Assembly: GCA_031002005.1 (NCBI GenBank)
Contig: CM061921.1
Location: forward strand, 174,042,935-174,106,934
Reading direction: 5' to 3'
Length of the DNA: 64,000 nt
From: Vandiemenella viatica
Taxonomy: Eukaryota; Arthropoda; Insecta; Orthoptera; Morabidae
Every line of letters starts with the position of its first letter. Position 1 is the stretch's first letter. The notes under the pieces are model-generated. The model saw only the letters and a list, made by a program, of their open reading frames with translations, was not told the origin of the DNA and searched no databases. The position numbers and the translations under genes were made by a program. This document shows, piece after piece, positions 33,420 to 44,990 of the stretch.

Positions 33420-34841
33420 CGCTCCTGGAAATTGAAATAAGAACACCGTGAATTCATTGTCCCAGGAATGGGAAACTTTATATACACATTCCTAGGGTCA
33501 GATACAGCACATGATCACACAGACAGAACCATAGGCACATAGACACAGGCAACAGAGCATGCACAATGTCGGCACTAGTACCGTGTATATCCTCCTTTCG
33601 CAGCAATGCAGGCTGCAATTCTCCCATGGAGACGATCGTAGAGGTGCTGGATGTAGTCCTGTGGAACGGTATGCCAAGCCATTTCCACCTGGCGCCTCAG
33701 CTGGACCAGCGTTCGTGCTGGACGTGCAGACCGCGTGAGACGACGTTTCATCCAGTCCCAAACATGCTCAATGGGGGACAGATCCGGAGATCTCGCTGGC
33801 CAGGGTAGTTGACTTACACCTTCTAGAGCACGTTGGGTGGCACGGGATACATGTGGACGTGCATTGTCCTGTTGGAACAGCATGTTCCCTTGCCGGTCTA
33901 GGAATGGTAAAACGATGGGTTCGATGACGGTTTGAATGTACCGTGCACTGTTCAGTGTCCCCTCGACGATCACCAGAGGTGTACGGCCAGTGTAGGAGAT
34001 CGCTCCCCACACCATGATGCCGGGTGTTGGCCCTGTGTGCCTCGGTCGTATGCAGTCCTGATTGTGGCGCTCACCTGCACGGCGCCAAACACGCATACGA
34101 CCATCATTGGCTCCAAGGCAGAAGCGACTCTCATCACTGAAGACGACACGTCTCCATTCGTCCCTCCATACACGCCTGTCGCGACACCACTGGAGGCAGG
34201 CTGCACGATGTTGGGGCGTGAGTGGAAGACGACCTAACGGTGCGCGGGACCGTAGCCCAGCTTCATGGAGACGGTTGCGAATGGTCCTCTCTGATACCCC
34301 AGGAGCAACAGTGTCCCTAATTTGCCGGGAAGTGGCGGTGCGGTCCCCTACGGCACTGCGTAGGATGCGACGGTCTTGGCGTGCGTCCGTGCGTCGCTGC
34401 TGTCCGGACCCAGGTCGACGAGCACGTGCACCTTCCGCCGACCACTGGCGACAACATCGATGTACTGTGGAGACCTCGCGCCCCACATGTTGAGCAATTC
34501 GGCGGTACGTCCACCTGACCTCCCGCATGCCCACTATACGCCCTCGCTCAAAGTCCGTCAGCTGCACATACGGTTCACGTACACGCTGTCGCGGCGTGCT
34601 ACCAGTGTTAAAGACTGAGATGGAGCTCCGTATGCCACGGCAAACTGGCTGACACTGACTGCGGCGGTGCCCAACCGCTGCGCAGCTAGCGCCCTTCGAC
34701 GGCCAACACTGCTGTTCCTGGTGTGTCCGCTGTGCCGTGCGTTTGATCATTGCTTGTACAGCCCTCTCGTAGTGTCCGGAGCAAGTATGGTGGGTCTTAC
34801 ACACCGGCGTCAATGTGTTCTTATTTCAATTTCCAGTAGTG
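33420..34841 (-). mobile_element. Tc1-like transposon, apparently complete (copy 2)
   Basis: Minus-strand sister of the 7.69-kb element with the same 1,422-bp length. It is flanked by TA (33418-33419, 34842-34843). The inverted repeats each carry small mismatches (CGCTCC at one end, CAGTAGTG at the other), unlike the perfect ends of copy 1. The two copies differ by substitutions only, with no length change. Confidence 0.93.
33575..34750 (-). CDS. Tc1-like DDE transposase, open frame but usual start codon lost
   Basis: Encodes the same enzyme as 7932-8954: helix-turn-helix N-terminus, FSDESRFCLG, FQQDNARPH, PDLSPIEHVWDWMK, ending GGYTRY. The catalytic D, D and E are all present, with 32 residues between the second D and E. 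The ATG used in copy 1 is ACG here (34595-34597), so the protein would need the in-frame ATG at 34750 (391 aa, with a 51-residue N-terminal extension) or a later internal ATG that removes part of the DNA-binding domain. The catalytic region is nearer the family consensus than in copy 1 (D before LSPIEHVWD). Translation from the extended start is unproven. Confidence 0.85.
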   Translation of the reverse strand: MIKRTAQRTHQEQQCWPSKGASCAAVGHRRSQCQPVCRGIRSSISVFNTGSTPRQRVREPYVQLTDFERGRIVGMREVRWTYRRIAQHVGREVSTVHRCCRQWSAEGARARRPGSGQQRRTDARQDRRILRSAVGDRTATSRQIRDTVAPGVSERTIRNRLHEAGLRSRAPLGRLPLTPQHRAACLQWCRDRRVWRDEWRRVVFSDESRFCLGANDGRMRVWRRAGERHNQDCIRPRHTGPTPGIMVWGAISYTGRTPLVIVEGTLNSARYIQTVIEPIVLPFLDRQGNMLFQQDNARPHVSRATQRALEGVSQLPWPARSPDLSPIEHVWDWMKRRLTRSARPARTLVQLRRQVEMAWHTVPQDYIQHLYDRLHGRIAACIAAKGGYTRY

Positions 34842-34843
34842 TA

Positions 34844-37240
34844 TTTCCTATCCGATTCCTGAAATTAAGCGACAAACGATTCCCATAACTACTGGTCTTA
34901 AAAATTGTCTGGAGTAGTATAAAACTTGTTGAAACTAGTCAAATCATTATTTTGCAAAAAATATAAACTGCAGGGAGATCGCTGTAAATCGTCCATAAAC
35001 ATAAGGAGTCTTGTATAACTGTCAATTCAGAATAAGTTTACAGATCAGTAGTTTCGTAAATAAAGAGAGGAATTAGATTTATACATTTAGAAAACTTCAT
35101 AGAAATAAAAATAGAAATTCAAACATTTGCAATGTTACTGCACTTGCTTCCCGGCTTTCATTTCATCTGTAAGAAAATTATTCGAAGAAATTTTTTTTTC
35201 TTCCCATCACTAGAACTGTTCTCACGTTACATCTTTTCTTTAAAGAAATTAATATTAAAGTTATAAATAATTAAATTTGTTCGCAATTACCAATATTACA
35301 CATTGAATTCTTAATATATAATACATATTTATTGCATAATATATTTATCTGATGCAACCATCGAGTGAATGTGTTTCCATATTTCTGCAGAAGACGGAGA
35401 TGGAATTTTCATCGTCGAAATATAATGTGGAATCTCCTTGTTCACTCTGATTGTCACCCGAGAGAATTATCTTCTCAAGTATTAAGGGATCAGTATAATA
35501 AACGGATAGAGAAAGAAACTGACAGAAAAGAAAACGCGTGAATCCATGAGGGTTCTTCTTTTTATTCACAAGGTACAAAACCAAAACAAACCATTTAATT
35601 ATGACTTTATTTATTATTGTACGGAGAACAACGTTGATTGTGTTAGTCGGAACTTCGAAATAAGTACTTGGATCACCGGTTAGTATCAAACCGAAGAGGA
35701 GATCGCAAACGGTAACTACGTCATACTTTTCTCTTATGAAACAAGAATATATGTAGAGTATGTGAAGTGTGGAGAATGACATTGGCTTTCGTCGTGTACA
35801 ATATTCAGTATGATAGCGTTCCTAATCATAGAAATTAGTTTCGTGTACGGTGCCACGAGAGATGTTTGCACTTAAAAATATGTTCAATATTGTTTATGTA
35901 GTTACACTTACATGGAACATTTATTGTGAAACGGTTGTATGTTGTAAAAGATACATCCGCTAAATTGTGCAACAACTGCTGCATCTACTTCATTAGTGTG
36001 AATTTAAGTTTTAAAGCCATGTGTTATGAAGGTGGAAAGCTTATCAATAAATGCAAACGTTTATCGAATTTCGAAGCTGTTAATGTATAACTGAAAAAAT
36101 TGTATCAAGATGTTGATGCTGTAGTTCTAGCACTCTGCTGAAAAAACTGATTCTACATTCAAAAAAATATTTAGTTGCAGATCCTGCACATAAATCCCGT
36201 GAACTTATAAAGTCAAATGAAGGCGTAAACAGCAAAGCCATGTGGTGATGAAGAAAAGAGGGGATAATGGCAAACATGTAGTCATGCGGTGATGCGACGT
36301 AGCAACATCATAGTCAGACTTTATGTGTTTGCAGCACAAGCTATTCAAACACACTTAATCAGTGGAGAGCACGCTTCACGTTGCGTAGATCACCGGTTTA
36401 TGTCCGTGCGTACACATAAATATGTGTGTGTGTTGTTTTTTTGTTTCTTTTTGTTTAAATGTTATGCTGAAAAATAAATATTTTCAAATATGCAGATAGT
36501 ATCACCGTGTTTTTCATGGCCATACAGTATGATTTAAAGTGTAGGGTGCAATTTAAATGGAGAAAAGGAGATGGAGCAGAAAAAATCTGCAGGCATAGCC
36601 AGTTCCAGTTGATTCTATATTTTTGGACTGGATTTTTTTCGCACTCTGCAGCAATTATTAAGTAGAATTAGAATAAAATTTAGTAAACTCAAACTGAACG
36701 CACATGCTAAAAATTGTATGTGTGAAGTTCTAATGACAAAAACCGTTACGGTGAAAAGATATTCATTTCCTAGCTTAAAAGTTACTGTATTTCAGCGCCC
36801 TAAATGTAGAAAAATTCGTATTAATTCCCCTAGACTGTTAATTACATTTGTTATTTTCTCCTACGTTCATATTTTTTTCGATTTAAGATACTTGTCACTA
36901 GGAAACAACGCCGTAACTGGAGAAAGCTTCGGATTATTGGTAAGAAGCGGATGGGAGTAGATCATTCCATATGTGAGGGAACCACCCAGATTTCACACGG
37001 AGTGATTGATGTGAAGATTAGATAAACGAAATTTGAATTATAGCAATAGGAACGGACCCTAACTACTCTCGAATACGGGGGCCACATGTTTCGGTTGTAT
37101 GACATAAGCGCACAGTGACAAATGCGCACAACCCAAGCGCGGTGGGTTGCCTCTACTGCCTGCACTGGTTCCGTTGTTATAGAGGGCATCCTACGCAGCG
37201 TCAAACTCCAGCATCAGTCGCGCAGTATTTTATTATAATC
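34844..37240. other. AT-rich non-coding stretch
   Basis: Nothing recognised. A 145-codon minus frame at 35345-35782 is hydrophobic in places but resembles no family I know and is about as long as chance allows in 64 kb. Confidence 0.4.
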
Positions 37241-37242
37241 AT

Positions 37243-37470
37243 TATCATTATGGCTTTACGCCTCGTCGACTTCGAGCTCATTAGAGAGTGGAAAGGATGG
37301 GGGACAAGGAACGGGAAGAAATTCAACCATGGCCTTTTGTAGGTTGTCCCCCGGCATTCGCCTGGATTGATTTGGGAAAAACCTGGAAAACCCAAATCTC
37401 GATGCCCGGACGGAGATTCGAACCCACGTCCTCTCGAATGCCAGTCCAGAGCAGCCGCATAGTAAACGCT
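37243..37470 (-). repeat. tRNA-type SINE
   Basis: Minus-strand copy: tail complement ATTATGGCTTTACGCCTCGTCGAC (37247 on), body CCGGCATTCGCCTGGATTGATTTGGG, B box complement GAGATTCGAACCC near 37410, head ending near 37470. Confidence 0.85.
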
Positions 37471-38571
37471 TCCTGTAACGCGTCAGTCGCCGATTGGTCC
37501 TTGTACTGGAAGGTCATTCGCGAGCTCGATTTGATATTTCATTTAATGTTTAAAGATTGGTATGAAGGCAGAAACAACTGATGGTTGGGTAATTGTTGTT
37601 TTCTGTTTGCATAATTTCCCTAGAGAATCATTCCTCGAAGAAAATTACGAATCTCATTATAAAATAATCAGAAATGAAGAACTACCAACCGAAATCTTGG
37701 ACCATTACCGGAGGGTGACGGTTACACACATGCTGATGGGTTTTCTGTGAGAGACTCATTCATAGGATACTTAAACAGCCCTATAGGTGCCAGGCAAGGC
37801 AATGCCGTTGTAAGAACTCATTATGGCTACTATCTAATAGTATTATGTTAAAAATATGTACATATATTATTAAAAATTCACTCTTGTATGTATATGAATA
37901 TATAATATTGATTTTGTGTATTATTTATTAATTTGTATTATGTAATAAAATAATTATGAAAATTATTAATATTGAATTTAATAACAATACAGATAGAGAA
38001 AAAATACATGAGTCAATTAAAGAATATTTTTATGAAAATGCCGATAAGCCAGAGAGTTTGACCTGAGTAAAACTTGATTTCTATTTGAAGTCAATTTGAT
38101 GCTTAACCAAAAATTTAGTCTCTATGCAGATACAAAAGTTAAATTTTTATGGAAGTATAAATAATTCGAATAGTGCTATATCCGTTTGAATTACACAGCA
38201 CGAAGTAGATTGTATTTTTTTAAGGTTTATGTAATAATAAATATATAATAATAAGTGATAAGAAGGTAATCAACAATATGAATAAACTTATATTAAATTG
38301 TATTGTACTTTTATTACCGTTTCCGAGAGCGAGGGTAGCTGCCGCTTTATAGGAAGCGATTGCGTTGCTTTCAGTCATCAGCGGCTGTCGCAAGCGTCCG
38401 ACGCCAGCGTCTGAGGCTGCATAGGAAGTGCACCTTGTCAGGGCTGGAATGCGCGTTTTTTTCAGGCTACTTTGACCTTCCAAGAAGGTAGAGGATTAAA
38501 GAACCTTGTGGGCTTATGTCACCTGTGCGCTTTTAGTCGGTCGCCACATGTTTCTCCTCGTAAAACCAATT
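37471..38571. other. Non-coding stretch
   Basis: Nothing recognised. A GC-richer patch at 38330-38460 has no assignable identity. Confidence 0.4.
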
Positions 38572-38940
38572 AGGGAGCGTGCATAAACTACGTGGCTCGG
38601 TATAAAAAAGGGGGGAGGGGTTGGCTCTAAAGCTATGCTGGGCTACGTGGGGGGAAGGGAGGGTTCCGAGTTAGGCCACGTAGCTTTTCATTCATATTAT
38701 TTGTCACAGTTAAAATGAGGTACAGAACACTCAGCAGCATGTGAATATTTATTTTCGTCAATTAATTATCTCCTCTGACAAGAGAAAAACAGTACAAAAT
38801 GTCTTCTGGAATCAATAGGGAAAAAGCTACGTGCTGTGTGGGTGGGGGGGGGGGGGGAGACAAACGTCACGTCGGACTACGTGATGGGAGGGGAGGTTCA
38901 CGGGAGGCCAAAATGGAGTTACGTGGTTTATGGACACTCA
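38572..38940. mobile_element. MITE-like element with ~20-bp imperfect inverted ends
   Basis: Left end AGGGAGCGTGCATAAACTACGTGG and right end (complement) GAGTGTCCATAAACCACGTAA match over about 17 of 21 bases. Both subterminal zones are G-rich (GGGGGGAGGGG, a 13-base G run near 38851). The interior repeats 'CTACGTG' several times. Small non-coding elements with CCATAAAYTACGT ends are widespread in animals. The superfamily is not assigned. Confidence 0.6.
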
Positions 38941-40158
38941 CGATGATAACGGAGCCTTGATCCATAGTACATGATTTCATGGAAAACTGATTGAATTGCT
39001 GTCGCAATGCTTCAACATAGAAACGTAAGGCAATGATTGGACGGAACTTCAATCTTCGTTTATTGAGCACATGTCATGTGGTAAATCGGAACTCTATACA
39101 TTCTTTGAAATGATCGTACCGATATCACTGATTTCCTTTAGTAAGTTTTCAGATGATTTGAAAAACAGCAATGATTAAGTTCCCGAAACTGACTTTTTAA
39201 ATGGTGACTGTGATTGAACTGTATGCGATGCGTTGAATATCTGTCTAAAAATAAGATTTCGCAATCAAGAATAGGATCAAAAGTTGTTTCAAAGAATTTA
39301 TACATTGTCATTAGTATTTCCTCTTGGAATGTTATTCATAGTCGGAACGCATGGTGGAAGCCCTGTTTACATACTGTATTTATGCCACTAATGGTTTTCA
39401 TTCTTAATTCAAATTCGACTTTATAGCTGAAGCAGCGATATCCTTCTGCAAAATTCTGGCACTGGTTTAAGGCGTTCTGAATTTTTAGACCTCTATATTT
39501 GTATGTTCCTTTCTATTTTATCGTTTAGATGGATAATAACGTTTTTCTGTTGTTCAGTTTATGAACATAACACCTACATCCTACCGCCTTTTAAAAAGTT
39601 TATGTCGCATATAATAAATGAACAAAACAGGAGGACTTATTTCTTGCATTGACTTTGGCGCAATTAATGTCCACTGCTTTGAGAAACATGAATCTAATCC
39701 ACAAATTGATCGTTAGCTCGAGATAAACGCACCTTTAATGTTGGTGTATGGCTTATGTTTTTATTATTCTTGATACATGATTGGCTGACGTTCTATTAAC
39801 TCATAATTAATAAGAAGATCTAAAGCTACGGATGGACCTGTGTCATATATATCAGCCAAAGAAGCAGTTGTGCAAGTAAAGTATCATTCGTTCTAAGTAA
39901 CACTGTATTGTGTATCCAATGTGATTTGAGGATGGTTATGATCGGAATGGAATGTTAGGGAGCTTCACAGATCCAGTAAAACGTAAACTGCAGGCACATA
40001 ACGCAACGTTCAGTATGCCAGCAGTTTCAGTTACACACAATCATTTTTCCACCCTGACAGAAAGTAAATAAAACGGATCGGGTTGTGTACATTAATGACT
40101 GCAGTCAAATACTTATTCATGACTGGTCTGCAAAGGAACGGACAAGAATAAAAATAAT
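38941..40158. other. AT-rich non-coding stretch
   Basis: Nothing recognised. Confidence 0.4.
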
Positions 40159-40239
40159 CTGTTTGCTTAAACTGAATGAAATGTAAGCTTCACGTATAAC
40201 CGTTTAATCTTTGCGATGGTGTTTTGGGGTTGTTGTGCC

Positions 40240-40457
40240 ACCGAACTTGTTGGGTGAGTGGTTAGCGCTAGAGGATGGCAATCATAAAGTCGCATGTTCG
40301 ACCCCCTGATTTCGATGTTTCATGGCTCCAAGCGAATGCCGAGACGGGCCTTTCAAAAGGCAATGGTCACATTCCTTGTCGTTCCTTTCCCTAGCGCTCT
40401 TCAGGCTCCAAAGAACATGAAATCTGCTAGTCGTAAAGTCCTACCAAATAAAAACTT
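40240..40457 (+). repeat. tRNA-type SINE within E
   Basis: Head CCGAACTTGTTGGGTGAGTGG, body CAAGCGAATGCCGAGACGGGC, tail TCGTAAAGTCCTACCAAATAAAA. Counterpart of 32262-32489. Confidence 0.75.
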
Positions 40458-40697
40458 TGACGCGTTAACAAAGTTTTGAACTCCATCTTGCTATATATCT
40501 GGTAAATATATAGTTTAGTTTGGTGAAGATCATTCAATAATTTCCTTCCAGTTTTAACCATACTACAGGAGACCTTTAAGATATCTATTACAAACCATCA
40601 TTAACTGATTTATGTGTTTACACTGAAATTGCTATGCATTTAAGGATCAAGAAATATATCTGTTCTGACTATAATTTTGCCTTTAACGTCACTTAGG

Positions 40698-40935
40698 TGT
40701 AACCGATCGTGTTGGATGGGCGGCAACGCTCTGGCCGGGCATTCGGGAGGACACGGGTTCAAATCCCCAATCCGGCCAATCAGATTTGGGGTTGCCATAG
40801 TTTCAACAAACGACTCCAAGCGAATGCCGGGATATTTCCTTCAAAAGGCTAAGGCCGAATTTCTACCCGTTACTTGCCACAAGTCCTTTGCTGTCTCTAA
40901 TGGCTTCAACGTTGAAAGAGTCTAAAGCCACAAGC
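40698..40935 (+). repeat. tRNA-type SINE within E
   Basis: Head ACCGATCGTGTTGGATGGGCGG, B box GGGTTCAAATCCCC, body CAAGCGAATGCCGGGATATTTCC, tail TCTAAAGCCACAAGC + A. Counterpart of 30056-30223. Confidence 0.8.
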
Positions 40936-41491
40936 AAAAAATATGAAATTAAAAAAAAGTTATCAAAAACACTTAGATATACAATCAAGAAAGTAAATTA
41001 ACATCTCCTGATAGTGTGAAATCTCAGTAGGATTTTAAATCAATAAATGCTATGGAGACTAGTTACAGCAAACCGAAATAAGGGCTTTGGCAACTGTTTG
41101 TTTTTCATGGAATCTGTGAAATTTTTGCCATTATTGTTAGCACTGAAATTTTGGTTTGCTCTTTTAAGTAGATTTTTCAGTAATTTTGTGGATCTTATAG
41201 TCAACGAAATCCATGTTTTGGTATTCTGTGGATCAGCAAAATAATCCCAGGTTAACAAAGAACTAGTTCATACTTCGTTAACGTGACCGATTTCCTTTCC
41301 AATCCTTGGTAAATAATCTTTTAGGGGGCATTGGAAAATATACCACAAACGTTTAAAGACTCAATTGGTGAAGAACAAAGAAATGCAAAAATTTGCCTAA
41401 TACTAGGGAAATGTTCATCCTCTGCGTTCTTTCAACTTCTCAGTTGGTGTATGATGTGATTTTAGTGATCAACAGTACAGTCAACACAAAA

Positions 41492-42796
41492 TTAATATTA
41501 CGGTTCATCAAACTACTCATATCTGAGGCTGGACTCGAACTGGAGCAACTCGAGAGCTAGACATCAGGCTTCCGGGTCGGCATTCGCACCCGCGCCGTTT
41601 GTCAGCGTCAGCGTCCGAGACCTACCAAAGACGGCTGCTGAGGGTGTAACAACTATTAAACATGTTTGTGAGACCAGCATTACTTTTCCTTGTTCCCAAT
41701 TTCCTGTGTATTCTTCCGATATCTAAGTCTCACAGACAACTGTAAGAAAATTTGAAAAACAATTGATCATTATTAATGATTTGCAGTAGTATCAGTTTGT
41801 AAAATTTTCGCTCATAAATAGCTTCATTACGTGTTCTGGATTACCAGATGAACGAAAACAATTTTATACCTAGCTACAGAGTGATTTCTTTACGAACTAC
41901 TCTCGGAAGAGACCACCGTAGTATAAACATTAGTAAAGGGTGCAAAGTTGGTCTACAGTAATAATTTCAAGTCATAATAAATGAATAAATCGTGAAATGA
42001 ACCAATGATTTCATGTGTGGCCGCTAACAAATGCAGTAAGCTGTTAATTACCAGATGTTTTTATTGCACTTGCTTGGCTATTTACCTACAGTTTTTGTCT
42101 TTTTATTTTTCTGTAGATCAGCCAACGAACGATTCGCTTGTCATTTGATTTCAACAACAGTAGCTAGAGAATATCGTTATCGTGAAGAAGCCATATTTGT
42201 TTTTTGTTCTTTGCATCGTTATAAAATACCACTTAAACGACAAATGTGACAGCGATATATAAAATAGTGTTTTCAGCTATTGGATTCTCATAGCTTTTTT
42301 TGATTTGTTCTAGAAGGAGTATTCAGTTCATTTTTAAGCAGCTTTCAATACTAATAATAGGTGAAAATAAATTTTTTGTCGCTAAAATACTGTCTGCTCA
42401 GGCTGCGATGACGATACCTCATTTCGTCGCCAACAGTAATTAAGTTATAAGTTTTTCCGTATTTCAGCCTTTGTATGTTCCAAAGTAAAGCTGAATATCT
42501 AGTACTGAAAGAATATTGTATAAGGGCAAGCAGCCTGAAGAGCGCACTGCATAATTAACTAACATCAAAAATCTGAAATTATTTTTTAGCCCAACCATGA
42601 TTGGCTATTAAAGGCACGATACCATAATCTTCTTCTCCTTCTTTTTAATGTCTGCTCCCAACTTTAGCTTCGCGGGTATAGCTATGTCAGAAGAAACGGA
42701 AAGGCAAGTATACCAAGCTTTTCATCTCTGGCATTCATTATGTTTGAAGGCTTCTCCACGATTACGCGATATGCGTTGCGTGTACCGACACCTTTT
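41492..42796. other. Non-coding stretch
   Basis: A tRNA-like B-box complement (GGACTCGAACTGG, about 41532) suggests another SINE remnant but is too short to call. Nothing else recognised. Confidence 0.35.
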
Positions 42797-42988
42797 GCAT
42801 AAGCTATGTCCTGTTCTCTGCATAAGCTATGTCCTGTTCTCTGCATAAGCTATGACTTGTTCTCTGCATAAGCTATGACTTGTTCTCTGCATAAGCTATG
42901 ACTTGTTCTCTGCATAAGCTATGTCCTGTTCTCTGCATAAGCTATGACTTGTTCTCTGCATAAGCTATGTCTTGTTCTCTGCATAAGG
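42797..42988 (+). repeat. 23-bp minisatellite, 8 units
   Basis: Eight contiguous 23-bp units starting GCATAAGCTATG and ending TGTTCTCT, plus a partial ninth. The only variation is at two positions (TCC, ACT or TCT in the middle), with the order TCC,TCC,ACT,ACT,ACT,TCC,ACT,TCT. Confidence 0.95.
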
Positions 42989-44227
42989 TATCAAGTCGAT
43001 TTGATCCCCAACGGACCAAGTTTCAGCCACTTTTCTTGTTTCGTCTCTGGTCCACAAAAGTGCTATGTAGGTTGGCCTATAGGTCCTCGAAATGGGAACT
43101 TGTTGCCTAACTTGATTTAAAGGCCATGACAATTCTTCTTCGTACTAGCCATTACTAATAACAGACTTATTTTGGCGCTCCTATATATTGCGGCAGCAAC
43201 CACCTATTCCTGTCACTATGCGGTTCGTAAAACAGCGACCAACCTTATCGGTGAATAATGCATAATTTGCCAACACCACCACCAAGCGAAATCCAAAAAT
43301 GGCCCTCTATTCCCTGAAATCATATGGGCAGTCTTGTGTGACCGTGAAATTGTGGAAAAACGAATCTTGTACTCTCGGTTCTGGAACCCCTCAGTATACT
43401 TATATTTCAAAGATGTTGTGCCAGCAGAAATGCCAATCCCTAGATAAAATCCATTAAACAAACTAATTATCTTACATTTAACGATAGTCAAATTGCACCC
43501 CCATCCAATGAAGCTCAACAAATTCCGTGTTTGTATTGGACGATGTTTCAGACGAAAAGCAGGAAATTATACAAGATTAATTTTCCATGATGAGACACCG
43601 ATGAGTATATTCTTTCTATCTGTGTCACGCAATTAGTTATTTACCTAAACTTAATCGCAATCTTGATACAAGTTGTCATGCCATTCTACGAATATAAAAA
43701 GCGATATGGATACTGTATTTTTAGGCATCCGTGGCCGGAGTCAATGGTAGCTTGGTTGTCTGGGTGACACGGCGTTATTGTGTAGAATGACTACGTATCG
43801 GCAGTTATACCGCTGCCTTCTTGTTACCGAACTTCGAAATCTACAGGTTTTGTGAGCTCTTATGCACCCATTGCCCACTACCCGTCTAGAGAGATCAGTC
43901 CATCTGGCCAATCAATGACCTGAACGGTCCATACCAGAGAATATAATTCTTTGTGAAGCCATGCCAATCGCCATTATTTATTTTATTTTGGCGCTTGGCG
44001 ATCTCCATTGCTTCGTCTACCCTTCTTGGCAACAACTATATTTTCGAAAAGTCAGTCTAGTTTATATTATTTTTTTAATTATTAACTTGTCTGGTTGTCG
44101 CTGTATGCTGTGCAAAGGCCGGTTTCTCTGTGTTATTATATTTAAAATTCAGAGTGTTTAGAGTGGTTTTTTTTTAATAAAGCCTGGATATTCGCGTGGA
44201 CACTTTTCAGCCTACTTAAATCTAAAG
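42989..44227. other. Non-coding stretch
   Basis: No recognised gene. A 101-codon minus frame (43216-43521) has no familiar motif. Confidence 0.4.
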
Positions 44228-44365
44228 GGGAGGGGGGGGGGATGGAAGGTCGGCCGTGGCCTAATTGGGAACCATCCCAGCATTCGCCTTGAGTGACTGA
44301 GGAAAACCACGGAAAACCCCAGTCAGGATGGCGGAACCGGGTTTGACTCCGGTCCTACCGAATGA
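44228..44365 (-). repeat. SINE fragment of a related family
   Basis: Minus strand: GGTTTGACTCC B-box region near 44340 and the body GGAACCATCCCAGCATTCGCC..GGAAAACCACGGAAAACC. This is close to SINEs of orthopteran genomes but distinct from the main family here. Confidence 0.65.
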
Positions 44366-44394
44366 TATGTAAGACGGCGAATTCGCCGTCTCCA

Positions 44395-44990
44395 TATCTC
44401 GTAACATTCCCTTTATAGGACGAAACTAGGACGGGTGAACGGAATCACATAGCCACCGGCGACTTCTAGTGGGGGCTAGTTTGTCCTTTACCTTCACTAA
44501 CGAGTTACTGATCTTCCTGTTTTCTTTGTAAACAAGTTTTATTTTTATGTTTCTTAGTAGCTCCCTGATTCTGCCAGTTATACCTTTTATGTAGAACAGT
44601 ATAGTACTTGGCGTTCATAAACAATGGGTTAGTAGGAAACTGTGTTGCTAGCATCATTGGCTGCTCCAGCGATTTGGCTGTATGCAGGGTCTGTATGATA
44701 AAAAAGTTGTGATTAATCAGACCTATATTTATGTTATTTTGCCTCCAACTCCGTGGGTAAATTTTGAGTTTAACACATCTTCATTGCTCGGATACACTGG
44801 GTGGTGATGACTTCTCAAGTAAATATCTATTCGTGTGCGTAGGCTTCCAATAAACAGATTGCCCCAGGTTACCACCGTTGTTTTTTGTTACTGACAAATT
44901 TAGGAACGGCAGATGTTCTTGTAACTCCCATTCCATAGTAAATTTAATTTTTAGGATATGCTGTAGATTTGACTAACATTGGATTCCTGG
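44395..44990 (-). pseudogene. Penelope-like element fragment (RT C-terminus)
   Basis: The minus strand encodes FTMEWELQEHLPFLNLSVTK and then GQSVYWKPTHTNRYL, the conserved block after the RT catalytic core of Penelope-like elements. A stop follows. In another frame come LFYIKGITGRIRELLRNIKIK and KISNSLVKVKDKLAP, which in these elements lead to the GIY-YIG endonuclease. The endonuclease itself is not readable. Dead fragment. Confidence 0.8.

Larger units (their letters stand above)
40159..41491 (-). repeat. Uncharacterised repeat E, third copy, inverted and uninterrupted
   Basis: Reverse complement aligns with 29687-30323 and 32150-32569 of copy A, at lower identity than A has with B. It lacks the SINE+hAT insertion and so serves as the empty site. 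It contains the two E-resident SINEs (40240-40457 and 40698-40935, here in plus orientation). Flanks are unrelated to those of A and B, which sets E's borders. Confidence 0.75.

Noticed and set aside
35345..35782. 145-codon minus-strand frame with hydrophobic stretches
   Set aside because: No recognisable family. With this AT content about one such frame is expected by chance in 64 kb of six-frame translation.
42797..42988. CRISPR-like array
   Set aside because: Units are contiguous with no spacers, in a eukaryotic genome; it is a minisatellite.
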